Shown here one piece after another: positions 35,870 through 45,858 of a stretch of 64,000 nucleotides of DNA. Below the pieces are notes generated by a model that ran no database searches, was not told the DNA's origin, and saw only the letters and a list, made by a program, of their open reading frames with translations. The position numbers and the translations under genes were made by a program. The DNA is taken from assembly GCA_002794775.1 (NCBI GenBank), contig NBAY01000073.1, positions 147,018 through 211,017 of the forward strand, written 5' to 3'. Within the stretch, counting starts at the first letter, position 1. Every line of letters starts with the position of its first letter. The stretch comes from Porodaedalea pini (taxonomy: Eukaryota; Basidiomycota; Agaricomycetes; Hymenochaetales; Hymenochaetaceae).

Positions 35870-37337
35870 ATGCTGTCAAACCAGAGCCCAGGCGATGGAG
35901 AAGACGGCGTTGTCGAATACGGCATCATTGAAGACTTTTATCGCTTTGGCCTAAAGGACGTGGAGGATATCAAGCAGGGTAGCAAGGGCAAAGAAACAGT
36001 CAAGACTGACGCAGAAATTGCCCTTGACGTCTTTGCGGAGGATGGCGCGGCGGCATTGACTAGCTTCAAGGACCAAATGCTGGCGCACAGTGTCCAATGT
36101 GCACTGGAGACCGATAGCACCCTCTTACAGGAATGGGCGCAAGTTGAGCGTCGTGAGCGGGAAGATCATAACATAGCTCTTGCTTTATCGAAAGGATCGT
36201 CATCGTTCGCAGGCTATCCCTCTTCAGCATCTTCTGCACTTACTCCTTCGTCATCGTCGGTAAACATGGGACGTTTTTCGTCGTCTTTCGAGCAGTCTTC
36301 TACGGGACCTCTGGCGACGGCTTCGCTTTCACGGACAATCGCATCGAGCTCTCGTCTCAGTACCTCACCATCTTCTTTAGGATCACCGCACGTAGACAAA
36401 GAGTAAGCCTATAGCTATGCTACTATGCCAAAAAAAACCTGACTCCGGAAAAAAAAGCATGAATGTATCGTCTGCATGGATACGATCATCGGGATCGCGG
36501 TCAAGGTTCCCTGTGGTCATTTTTACGACAAAAACTGCCTCGTCGAACTGTTCACGGCTACGATGTCGGACGAGTCCCTGTTCCCTCCTCGTTGTTGCAA
36601 GCAGGAGATACCGGTCTATCGAGTCAGTGCCTACTTGAGGTCCGATGTTCGCAGGCTCTTTGACCAGAAGGCGCTGGAGTTTTCCACGCAAATTCGTCTT
36701 TACTGTTCGAACAAGACATGCAGCCGCTTCTTAGGTCCGAGAGCCGATAGCGCCTCAAATGTCAATTGCCCAACATGTAGTGCGTCGACATGCGCATTGT
36801 GCTCGGACCCTGGTCATGCAAAGTCAGTCCCATGTAAGGACGACGACGCAGCGCAGATTGTACTGGCGTTGGGTCGCGAGCAAGGCTGGCAGCGGTGTCC
36901 GGGTTGCCGGCAACTCGTCGAGCTTAATATCGGCTGCTACCACATGACGTGTCGGTGCAGGGCCCAATTCTGCTATCTCTGCGCTGCGCTCTGGAAGAGC
37001 TGTTCCTGTCCCCAGTGGGACGAGCAGCGACTTGTCGCTGCGGCGGAACAGCGTGTGCAGAGGATGCCAGTTGCAGAGCGGCCGAATGGAAATCTCCTCG
37101 ATGCTGTCCAACGCGTGGCGCGGAACCTTCGCGTTAACCACGAGTGTGCGCACACGCGATTTGCGTATAGGCGTGGAGGTGGTCGTTGCGAGACATGCAG
37201 CCATCACCTACCGACATTCCTGATGGCAAGTGTAGCATCCATCCGCTTGCTGACCGGGGATTTACTGATGATATCGTCAGAGATGTACCGGGTGTCAGAT
37301 CCTGCTGTGCCGTCGCTGCCAGATGAACAGAATTTGA
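35870..37337 (+). CDS. RBR-type E3 ubiquitin ligase, copy 1
   Basis: Exons about 35870–36391, 36458–37225 and 37281–37337 give 448 residues. RBR ligases take ubiquitin from an E2 onto their own RING2 cysteine before transfer. RING1 begins HECIVCMDT and continues CGH-x4-C and PPRCC; the IBR has YCSNKTCSRFLGPRA, CPTCSASTCALC and HAKSVPC; RING2 has QRCPGCRQLV then GCYHMTCRCRAQFCYLC, with the catalytic Cys expected in the GCYHMTC motif. The tail is CETCSHHLPTFLM, then after an intron RCTGCQILLCRRCQMNRI, a paired CxxC end typical of fungal RBR proteins. That last intron needs a GC donor (ATG|GCAAGT). The N-terminal 170 residues include an acidic, Ser-rich region. A second copy lies at 50515. Confidence 0.88.
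37226..37280 (+). other. Probable GC–AG intron in RBR ligase 1
   Basis: The 55-base intron GCAAGT…GTCAG matches the strong consensus of GC donors. Removing it replaces a run of unlikely residues with a CxxC…CRRC tail and an immediate stop. Confidence 0.78.
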
Positions 37338-37793
37338 CCACAACCCACTTAGAGCGCGATGCATACGATGTATGCTGGCCAGACATTTTCTTGCTAAACA
37401 TGACATTTGTATCATACAACGTCTTTCTTTGTCAGTGAAAACGAAAGGTTGCACCTTCAGTTTATTTCATCGTCTCCCAGGTCGTTGGCTGGTGGGTCAA
37501 TCGGATTGTCCAACAACTTGAATAACTCTGCGAGATAATGCCCATCCGCGGCACGGGCGCTAAAGAACGTGATGCAAAATGAGTCAGCAGGCGCCACTCC
37601 TTGATGTGGCGAGGCCTGCGTCTCTCATCACCAAGGAGGTGGCCGCCAAGTGCCTCTTACAAACGCTGTCACAATCCATGTTCAGTCGCTCGAAGTTAAG
37701 TGAAAACGTCTGAAAGCACTTCGCTGCGGACGAGGAACACTATATTTGCTTATCAAAAGTCACTCTCAAACTCAAGCTGAAGCTCCAACGATA
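37338..37793. other. Intergenic, 456 bases
   Basis: Nothing recognised beyond expected 3' and 5' flanks. The in-frame sequence upstream of 37794 begins at TTG only, so ATG 37794 is taken as the next gene start. Confidence 0.5.
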
Positions 37794-38806
37794 ATGAGCC
37801 CGGAACTGCCAGCTGAAATCTGGGTAGTGATAGTGAAGATTGCAATTACTGCTTGGCCTGCCGCTAGCTTCAACCTACAGGCCGATGACTTTCTCTGTGT
37901 TGAAGGCTTTTCGACCTCCTGTAAATTCTTCCAGAGCGTCGTGGATAGGCTCCGCCACGAAAATCTCGTATTGCAAGACTACGATGACTTTGTCTTTCTC
38001 TGTATTCCATGTCAATCCGTACGGTGCGTGGTTTGCTAGTTTTACTGAACAATGTCTCAGAGAGCTAACTTGATCCCCAACAGGCACCTTCGTATAAATG
38101 AAACTTTGCCATCTAGGCAGATGTACACTAGCACCTTCTACAACACATTATCAAACTACTCTCGACTGATTTCCCTCTCCATCTGCTCTCCTGAACCAGA
38201 ATTTACATGCTCTAGACTTCCAGATCTGTTCTTTGCGACGAGTTTACGTCGTCTCGACCTTAGATGCAAGCGCCACCACGACAAGACGTTCTGGGACGTG
38301 GTGACGATTAGCCTCCCAAACTTACTGGAGCTGCGCCTTGGGGCTTCTGAGTTCCTTGAACCTGACTCTAGTTCTTCTAGTTACCAGGATCGGACCGTGC
38401 GCGAGAGGGCATATACGGATGTAGAAATGTTCGCGGTACGCTGTCCATGGTATAATTAGACCCGCCGTACCTAATTAAAATATGACTGGACCAGACTAGC
38501 CTCGCAACGCGTCTCTCCCGTTCTCAAAACCTACGATTTCTCTCCCTTCATATACTCCTCAACGATGCAAAATCGGACAATGAATACTTCGGATTCCTCG
38601 ATGAAAAGACGACAATTCGGAACGAGCAGGTCGCCACGCTCATTTTGGCGCAAATGCTCACGAAACTCGAGAAAGTGACCTGGATGAATCCATGGATAGA
38701 TGATGAAGAAGTGCATGGAGAAGCAATACAAAGGAGCTCAAGAATTATCAGAACCGAGGGAGGGATCGAACTGTTGAGGGATCAGGACTATAGTGTAGGA
38801 CTGTAG
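37794..38806 (+). CDS. F-box-like protein, copy 2
   Basis: The start ATG at 37794 gives MSPELPAEIWVVIVKIA, again the Pro-x-Glu-x-Trp F-box-like opening, then DDFLCVEGFSTSCKFFQSVV, the block seen in copy 1 (DFDCVEGFAETSTAFKEIV). An intron of about 50–60 bases near 38022–38085 leads to leucine-rich strands (YSRLISLSICSPEP, LRRLDLRCKRHH, LPNLLELRLGASEFLEP). A second intron near 38440–38498 leads to SLATRLSRSQNLRFLSLHIL and the family C-terminus QVATLILAQMLTKLEKVTW … GGIELLRDQDYSVGL, stop TAG 38804. It lacks the C-terminal CxxC of copies 1 and 3. Function beyond an F-box-like adaptor cannot be read from the sequence. Confidence 0.68.
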
Positions 38807-39735
38807 AGGCAGAATCGCCCAGGTAATGGATGTAGATACACTGAACCTGCATGTGTACTGCAGATGTAGCAAAAATAGTACAGGTAGATAGACAACTGGG
38901 GGAAAGAGATCTATATGCGAGTTACGAACAAAGCCGACTCGCTTGAGGCCATGAAGAAAATGAAATAAGTTCCGATGGTAATGTAACATCCTTCCTATTG
39001 GTATCTACTTGAAGTTGAGCACTAGTAGATTTTGAGTGCCTTCATTTCATTTTTACCTTGGTTAGAACAGCAATATTAGTTGAAATGCTTGACATCTTAG
39101 AACTACATCCATTCTTGGTCAGTCTTCATTCACGAGGAACCTCTCAGTCTTATGTTTTAATAAATAGATAAGATAGTAGATTTCCGATTCATTACATCCC
39201 TCTGCAAGTAATACTATGACTAGTATTGCGCTACGCAACACAGTATTACAGAATTATGAGGATGGGTCAAGAGCTTGCAACGCAGAAAGACAGACATCAG
39301 AGAAGGAATGAAACGTCCGACGAGAAGGAAGGTGGGACTACACAATGATCTCAGAATATGAACAGGAAAAATGAAACAACAACGCAGAAAAAAATCAGTT
39401 GGTTGAATGATATGGTAATTGGATGGCGCTTTGGATATTCTGGAGGAATGCGATCAGAGGCTCGAGTGCCGGTTGAGTAAAGTATGAAAGGAGCCAAAAG
39501 GAGTGGGTCGATGACGTAAGCCATTTGTATCTTTCGGAAAGTGTTACGTAATTCAAACGGAGCGTCCATTTCACGCCGCTCGTAACCTCGACATGCCTGT
39601 GGATGGCCCACACTTAAGCTTGTCTTCTGACTCTCTGCGCACTATCCTGCTAGGCTGTTTAGTTTTCTGACTCGTCTGGCGTGTGCACCCGGCATGGCCT
39701 CGTTCTCTCTGCCCTCCTCCTCGTCTGATGTCCTC
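38807..39735. other. Intergenic, 929 bases
   Basis: AT-richer than its surroundings. No supported gene; small open frames on the minus strand (38531–38989, 39351–39613) have no motifs or family resemblance. Confidence 0.45.
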
Positions 39736-40297
39736 TCAAGTCAAGAACTCCGTTTCCTCCATTTCAGCATTTGGCGTCGGGATGAACACGATCAAACGTC
39801 CAGAATTACACTCATGCTCGGAAAATATAACACCTTTTGCTTGAAAGTGATCAATGAGGGCTGGTTTGATCTTCGGATCGCCACTTGCCGCAGATTACTT
39901 CCGTTCGCTTGATGCCTGCGTCTTTACACATGCGGAGATGGTCATTGGTATACCTTATAGCTTCTCTCACATGTAGCTCGTGGACATCGATGGACTGAAA
40001 TGCTAGCGTACGATCAGAATTATCATAATTTGGGTTGGTCTCCTTAAAGATATAGGCTGCCGACTTCTGGTTGGCTATCCTGACAATGGGGCTCGCTGTA
40101 AATGCAATTTGGCGTGCAAGCTTGACATCATCAAAGCTTGTGAGGTGCATGTTGTCAATTTCGAGCTCTACACGTTTCAGCGTATGATATAGATCTTCGA
40201 GGTGGTCGTGCCAGCGCGCCACATCGGAATCGTCATCGGCGTCAGAACTAACATCAGCAATGGCAATGGCATCAGCATTCGTCTCGGGTAGCAGCAT
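39736..40297 (-). pseudogene. Broken Smr-domain protein, partial copy
   Basis: The frame from ATG 40295–40297 has an acidic N-terminus and then ARQIAFTASPIVRIANQKSA…NPNY, matching the helical segment before the Smr domain in the gene at 41525–43180. It continues IDVHELHVREAIRYTNDHLR and TEVICGK, the first half of an Smr domain (LDLHxL-type motif). There the frame breaks and ends at 39851. In another frame the second half continues (KIKPALIDHFQAKG … NSGRLIVFIP) to a stop at 39736. Compared with the intact gene, the Gly-x-His-Ser loop is missing, so a deletion that is not a multiple of three is the simplest cause. No upstream coiled-coil exons were found. It is probably a nonfunctional duplicate. 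Confidence 0.7.
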
Positions 40298-41524
40298 ATA
40301 GCTGGCATGGCAATGAATAGCTACACTATGAATAAAAATAATATTTTGAGTTGAAATTTAGGTGGTAATTTGCGGGGTATTTGGGGGAATCGAAAGGCAG
40401 GCAGGCCTCGCTCTTATATAGTCTGTGCCAAGCTAGCACGTGATTTTGTTTCCTTCTGTTGACTCGTACCCAGGCAACTGTAACGCGTAACAGAGCAGTT
40501 GCGTAGCTACTGTGATTTCCCTCTTTGTAACACGTAACGGGTCGCCAGTTGCCAGCACTTTTAAATTGGGTATTGGCAAATGTTACTTCTTTTTGCAACT
40601 GAATGCCCCGGTTGCTAGCAATTGAACTTTGGCATGTACAGTAAGTACACAGCACTTGTCGGCCGGTTGCCTGGGTTCAGAATAATACAGTATGACTCAT
40701 TTGGAGGCCCAGAGCAGTCCCACTGTACAGCCTTCTGTATGACTCATGCTGTACCGGACTGTATTGTAACGTGAAACGCAGTACTTTTGGTGGCTATGTT
40801 GCTTAGTATACAGTATGTAACGCATAACGGATCTTTGTCGTTGCCTATTTTCGGCCCGGTAACTGCAAAAAATGCCGAGGCGATTCCAAATAAAGCAAAT
40901 ATGGTGGCCGGCATGCCGGCCGAGCGGGCATATAGTCCCAATTGGTCTTCAGTTGCTATCTGTAATATTAATGTTCCCAAGCCGGTTTCTTCAGTACGGT
41001 TCAGTCAGTTCAGTACAGTATAAGTCTTTGGGGCCTTATGATGTTCCACCTCCATATTCTGCGGACAATTTCTTTTCTTTCTCAATATGGCATCTCTGGT
41101 TTATTTAAACATCCTGGTGAGGGCTTTCAAGATAAAAGGTTTGCATTTGTTTTCTGTTGCAAGCTGTAGAAAGTGCTCATCCGGTATGACAAGGACCGCC
41201 ATGGACCTCCCTCTTTGCAGCCTTCCATCTGTATCTTATCTCTATTCTGTTTTAGTACAAGATAAGATAGGCCGGTGCTCTCAGTCCAATTCGAAACTTG
41301 AATGAGCCGAGTTCATAGACATTAATATTGTGCGTCGACAGCGATGTTCACAGGAAACGATGCGTATATAATTTAAGAAATACCAAAAATGTTGTGTCTA
41401 AATCCAATATTTAGCCAATTCGCATGGTAGTCCGTCATAATGCCAGCATGAAAATCGACCTGTCCGAGTGAGAGTAATAGCATATCAAAGCATAATGCGT
41501 TTCGACGAGAAATAACGAGACCGC
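40298..41524. other. Intergenic region with GTAACGC/GGTTGC motif cluster
   Basis: About 1.2 kb with no gene. It holds repeated imperfect palindromes GTAACGCGTAAC (40480–40491), GTAACACGTAACG (40527–40539) and GTAACGCATAACGG (40817–40830), several GGTTGC/GTTGCC words, and a repeated GTATGACTCAT (about 40690 and 40737). Two ATATTAAT motifs lie at 40975–40982 and 41331–41338. It resembles sequence inside the MITE-like element at 60.1–60.4 kb, so it may be a decayed transposable element. Confidence 0.4.
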
Positions 41525-43180
41525 TCAGCTATTGTTGGTAACATCCCGCAAGCCTCGCCTCGTCTCGGATTTTGTCCGCATAGTACTCATACCATGCTCG
41601 ATCTCATCTAGACCTTGGCGGACCTCGGCCGCTGCACGTGTCGCCGCCTTCAGTCGTGTCCGCCCCTGCTCAAATACATCTTCAACCTCGGCATGCTCGG
41701 GACCGCCCCGTATACGGCTCTTTGGCTGAATGTCATCGTCTTCGGGCCTCCAGGTATCCGAGAAAAGCACGACGATCCGTCCGGGGTTCGTCTCGTGTCG
41801 GTCGACCTCGACGTCGCGCTGGCTCTCTAAGAATTCCAAGATCGCGGGTCGGAGCCGTGCGACGCCGCCTGCGCTGTGGTTTCCACGACCGCTGATGATC
41901 TCCGTGCTCTGAACTCCAGCCGCACGACACAGCTCGATGTGCTTCTCGACGAACTCCGTCGCCTCGCGAACGTGAAGGTGATGGAGGTCCATCTTGACGC
42001 GTGAGCTGGGTGTCGAATGGTATTCCGGGTTGTGATAATTGAAAATCTCAGCGGCTGCCATACGGTTGTAGTTCCTCATGTTGTTGCGGTGTTGGGCACC
42101 TGCATCCTTCAGCTACAGAGCACGAGTGTTAGAACTTGACTGTGAAAAAGGCGTTACTTTCGGACTAACGTTCTTCGCGAAAGCCCCGTCTCCTGATGCG
42201 TAGGCTTCACGTGCGCGCTCGTACTCACGGTCCGCGAGTCGACCCTCTCGTACTGCTAATCCACGCAGCTTCTGTCCAGGAACATTGTCGACCTCCTCGG
42301 TCTCTCCTGCGTCCGGAATCTCTGGTTCTTCGCCGTCTTCAACGTCAGAATACTCTGCTGCCTCCGCTTCTGCCTCAGCCACTTCTTCCATGTCATCTTC
42401 TTCCGTGAGCCTTCCGTCTTGGTATTCACCTTCATCCTCAGAGTAGTCTGATTCTAACTCTGGCGTCGCTGAAGGGGGTGTGAATGGGCGAGGGAAGGGA
42501 GCTAGTGTTTGAGATGACGAATCGTGTGCACGATGATGAGATTTAGTGCTGAGAACGTGTACTTGAGATGGAGGAGATGTGTAGGATGGTGCGTGACGAA
42601 GGGTTGCAGTGGTGTAAGCGGGTGTTTGAGATGGAGAAGAAGAGCGACTCTCGGATCGTAAGCTGTGGACTTCGTCTTGCAGTTGAGCAACTCTTTGTTT
42701 TGAGTACAAGCGGAGAAGCTCTGAGAATAACAATCAGCCAAAATATATGTAGTCATAGGTAGCGCGTCACTTACTGGCGTCCTCAAGCTCGCGTCTGAGC
42801 TGATCCATACGTTTCAGCGCAGCGCGCGCCTCGGCATAATCATCCTCCAGGTCAAGCAGGTCTGCCTCGAGCTCCTTGATCACCTTCGCACGCTTGTCGA
42901 GCTTGCGCTCAAGCTTTTCAGAATATGCACGCTCGTCGTCAAGATCCTCGCGCAGGTCATTTGCAAGCCGTGTCTTGTCCGAGAGCTGTTTGCGCAGCCG
43001 CTCACAATGCTTGTATTCCTCCTCGAGCTCTGCACGCAGTTTCTTCGAGTATGTTGTCTCATCGTGGAGATCATCGCGGAGGGCTTTGATGTCAGTCGCG
43101 TGTCGCTTTCGGTGGTCCTCGATGTAGTCTTGTAGACGCTGGACCTCCTTGCGGAGCCGTCGGGATTCATCGTCACCCAT
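41525..43180 (-). CDS. Coiled-coil protein with C-terminal Smr domain
   Basis: Reading right to left from ATG 43178–43180, exon 1 (about 43180–42775) is a nearly continuous charged coiled coil of ~135 residues. Exon 2 (about 42725–42170) is Ser/Pro-rich, then strongly acidic (EEDDMEEVAEAEAEAAEYSD). Exon 3 (about 42112–41525) has AQHRNNMRNYNRMAAAEIF, the helical segment that precedes Smr domains, then MDLHHLHVREATEFVEKHIE, IISGRGNHSAGGVARLRPAI and IVVLF, the Smr fold with its G-x-G-x-HS loop. Smr domains bind or nick nucleic acids; fungal members are linked to RNA handling. The target here is unknown. A truncated copy lies just downstream at 39736–40297. The LINE begins within about 440 bases of this gene's start. 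Confidence 0.78.
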
Positions 43181-43615
43181 GAGTTTGGTCTATTGCGGGA
43201 AATAGATAGAAAGGAAGAAAGGTGGGCTTCGAAGAAATCGCTGAGACGTAGGATGCGCTAAGGAGGCCAGTAAAAGTACGGTTGACGGAGAACACGAGGT
43301 AAACAGGCGACCTCACCCTTCACACGTAACGGATTTGATTCCCAGGCTGGTGGCTTGAGCGGCGGCTCTCTTAGTGTACAAGGTCTACGACTCACGCATT
43401 GTGAATTGTGGCCTTCTTAGCCAAAGGGAAAACAAGCCTGAAATTGAGAATGAGAAAGTCTCGATGGCTAGAGGCACCCGTCGGTGACCAAATTGAGGCT
43501 GGCAACTGAAATCAACGCGACGAGGACGCGCATAGCGGATCTACACTTGAACTCCTACCACCACCATCTGGACCGTGGGAATCTTGTTGCCAATTCGTCT
43601 TCTTTCTCCTCTGCG

Positions 43616-45853
43616 ATGGACAGCAAAATGCTGACCAGAGCTAAAGCTTCTCTCCATAAAACAAAGTCGTCTCATTCCCTTGCCAATCCCAAGGACCCCA
43701 CCAAGTGTGAGGAGTGTAAATCGGATCTCCCCTATCACAGCCGCAGCTGCGTTAGTGGCAAAGATAAACTCTGCATCGTCTGTGGTCGCGATAAGACCTA
43801 CAACCACAACGAGGCCGTCTGTAACACTGTAGCGAAGAACCGTGTCAATTGGTCCCCCGATGTCGAAGCGGACGCCCATGCAGCCGCCCTGCGTAAACAA
43901 GGGGATCTCCCCCCTACTCCTATTATCGAGTCACAGCCTTCCCTTAAACGCTCCAACTCGGAAGAGGAACACCAAGCACTACAGCCACCCCAACGTATTG
44001 ACGATATCGTGGATATGGAGGCCGACGACCTCTACGTTCCTAACTCGAGCCAAGCCCCCCAGGTCGACGACGATATGGACGACTGGTCAATCTCGGAATA
44101 TGAGGACCCGCAAATCGCCGAACGAGTTTCTTCCTCCTTCATGCATCTGACTAAGGAGACTATCGATCACATTTCTATGCTCATTACTCAACCTTCCTGG
44201 ACCTCTTCTATGCCGTGGCACGAAGACCCGATCCGGGCCGGCAAAGCCCTCGCTGACGTGGCCTCCAACCTCGTATCCTGGGTCAGCAAAGCACATTGTT
44301 TCGATGATGAAACGATTAAGGAAAACAAAGCTAACGAAGGGCTACAAGCCTTCCATTCTTCTTATCGCATCCATTCACCTGACTTTAAACATGTCTTCGA
44401 TGACGTTCATATTTCAGCACAGGCCATCCGCGAACAACACATCGCCGATGATATGTCTTCCATGTCTCGTTCCATCCATTCCCTTACATCTCTTGTTTCT
44501 TCACTCGTTGATAAAACTAATAACCTTGAAAAACAGTTGGCTCGTTCTTCCTCTTCTTCCACAGCTCCCAAGCCCTCTTCTGCAACTAACAAGCTGCAGG
44601 TCAAATTTCTCCCCGACCCCATTGGCGCTCACTTTGTACACGACAATCGGTTCCCCCCCGAACCCCCCATCGTCAAACAACGGGTCCAAACCCCAAAGAA
44701 TGGGAAGACCGATTACGCCGCTGCCATCGCCAATACACGCGTTCCCGGATCCGGTTATCGCATGAGCTCAGAAGGTGTCATCTACGCACCTGATGGCTAT
44801 GCTCATTCTGCACACAACGCCCCCAGACCGGGCAATACTACCATCTATCACCCAAAGGTCAAATCCATCGGCACTGACAAAGACGGATTTACTACAGTAA
44901 CTTACGCGAAAGCGGCTCAAAAGAAAGCTAAGACTACCCCAACCAAAGTGCTACGCCATACCGCGGAGAACCCTGACAGGGAAATCTCAACGGTACCGGT
45001 CAACTGTTCTAACAGATCGGTCAATATTCGCTCATCCAACATCAAACGCGTCTATTTTTCCCTTCCCGGGGACCTCGCAGTTCACCCACTGACTCAATCG
45101 GTTAAAAACGCTGTAAGGGCGGGCCTGAAGGGCAACCCTTTGTTCAAACACCTGGTAGTGCTGAACGTCGAGTACACCTCGAACAGCAACCTCCTCATTT
45201 CTTTCGCCAACATCCGTGCTGATTTTGATGCTAACTATCCCTCTCTCGCCACCCAACTCAGCCACATCATCAATATTAGCGGGGCGAAACCCTTCATCCC
45301 ATCCCCGCAATTCAAAATGGTCATCCCTGGCGTCCCCATCTATGACAGAGACTCCAAACTGATCTACAGCGAGAATGATCTCTTCACTGAGATCTCGGCT
45401 CTACCCCAGTTCGAAGGACGCGAATTCATGTTCCCACCTAGGTTTATGTCGTCACCTGAACGCCTCAACGAGCGAGACTTCTGCAATGTCTCTGTCGTGA
45501 TGAAGGACCCAGATCGTCTTTCTTTTGACCATTTCTTCCTCCACGGCAACCGTTCCGTCCCTGTCTTTGGCGTCATCCGTCGCCTTGAGGAGATGAAAGC
45601 ACGCCCCACAATCAATCAATGCGACAACTGTCACCGCCTGGGGCATGCCGCATCCAAATGCCGCTCCGTAGCGCGTTGTGCTATTTGCTCAGAAACCCAC
45701 CGCACCGCAGTCCACGTTGCCAAATGCGCTCCGTGCACTGCGGCCAACAACTTGCAATGCGATCATTTTGCCTTATGTATTAATTGCCAGGGAAACCATA
45801 GCGCGCGGTCTTCGGACTGCCCCGCTCGTCGTAACTATCGTTCCCCCTATTAA
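43616..45853 (+). CDS. LINE ORF1, nucleic-acid-binding protein
   Basis: One uninterrupted frame. An upstream in-frame GTG at 43484 is not a normal start, so ATG 43616 (MDSKMLTRAKASLHKTKSSH) is preferred, giving 745 residues. An N-terminal Cys/His cluster (CEECKSDLPYHSRSC … CIVCGRDKTYNHNEAVC) lies at about residues 22–70, unusual for a LINE ORF1. The middle is Ser-rich and disordered. The C-terminal third has knuckle-type motifs CDNCHRLGHAASKC, CAICSETHRTAVHVAKC and CINCQGNHSARSSDC, as in ORF1 proteins that coat LINE RNA. The frame is intact although ORF2 is broken. Confidence 0.85.
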   Translation: MDSKMLTRAKASLHKTKSSHSLANPKDPTKCEECKSDLPYHSRSCVSGKDKLCIVCGRDKTYNHNEAVCNTVAKNRVNWSPDVEADAHAAALRKQGDLPPTPIIESQPSLKRSNSEEEHQALQPPQRIDDIVDMEADDLYVPNSSQAPQVDDDMDDWSISEYEDPQIAERVSSSFMHLTKETIDHISMLITQPSWTSSMPWHEDPIRAGKALADVASNLVSWVSKAHCFDDETIKENKANEGLQAFHSSYRIHSPDFKHVFDDVHISAQAIREQHIADDMSSMSRSIHSLTSLVSSLVDKTNNLEKQLARSSSSSTAPKPSSATNKLQVKFLPDPIGAHFVHDNRFPPEPPIVKQRVQTPKNGKTDYAAAIANTRVPGSGYRMSSEGVIYAPDGYAHSAHNAPRPGNTTIYHPKVKSIGTDKDGFTTVTYAKAAQKKAKTTPTKVLRHTAENPDREISTVPVNCSNRSVNIRSSNIKRVYFSLPGDLAVHPLTQSVKNAVRAGLKGNPLFKHLVVLNVEYTSNSNLLISFANIRADFDANYPSLATQLSHIINISGAKPFIPSPQFKMVIPGVPIYDRDSKLIYSENDLFTEISALPQFEGREFMFPPRFMSSPERLNERDFCNVSVVMKDPDRLSFDHFFLHGNRSVPVFGVIRRLEEMKARPTINQCDNCHRLGHAASKCRSVARCAICSETHRTAVHVAKCAPCTAANNLQCDHFALCINCQGNHSARSSDCPARRNYRSPY

Positions 45854-45858
45854 TTCCC

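Noticed and set aside
36403..36457. Intron of RBR ligase 1 starting at GTAAGC (36403)
   Set aside because: The donor looks strong but joins the RING exon in the wrong frame; the in-frame donor at 36392 is preferred.
43320..43400. Possible tRNA-like sequence (GGATTTGATTCCC)
   Set aside because: Only a weak T-arm-like word; no A box, anticodon stem or acceptor pairing could be found.
44304..44765. 153-codon frame inside LINE ORF1
   Set aside because: Alternative-frame shadow of the ORF1 coding sequence.
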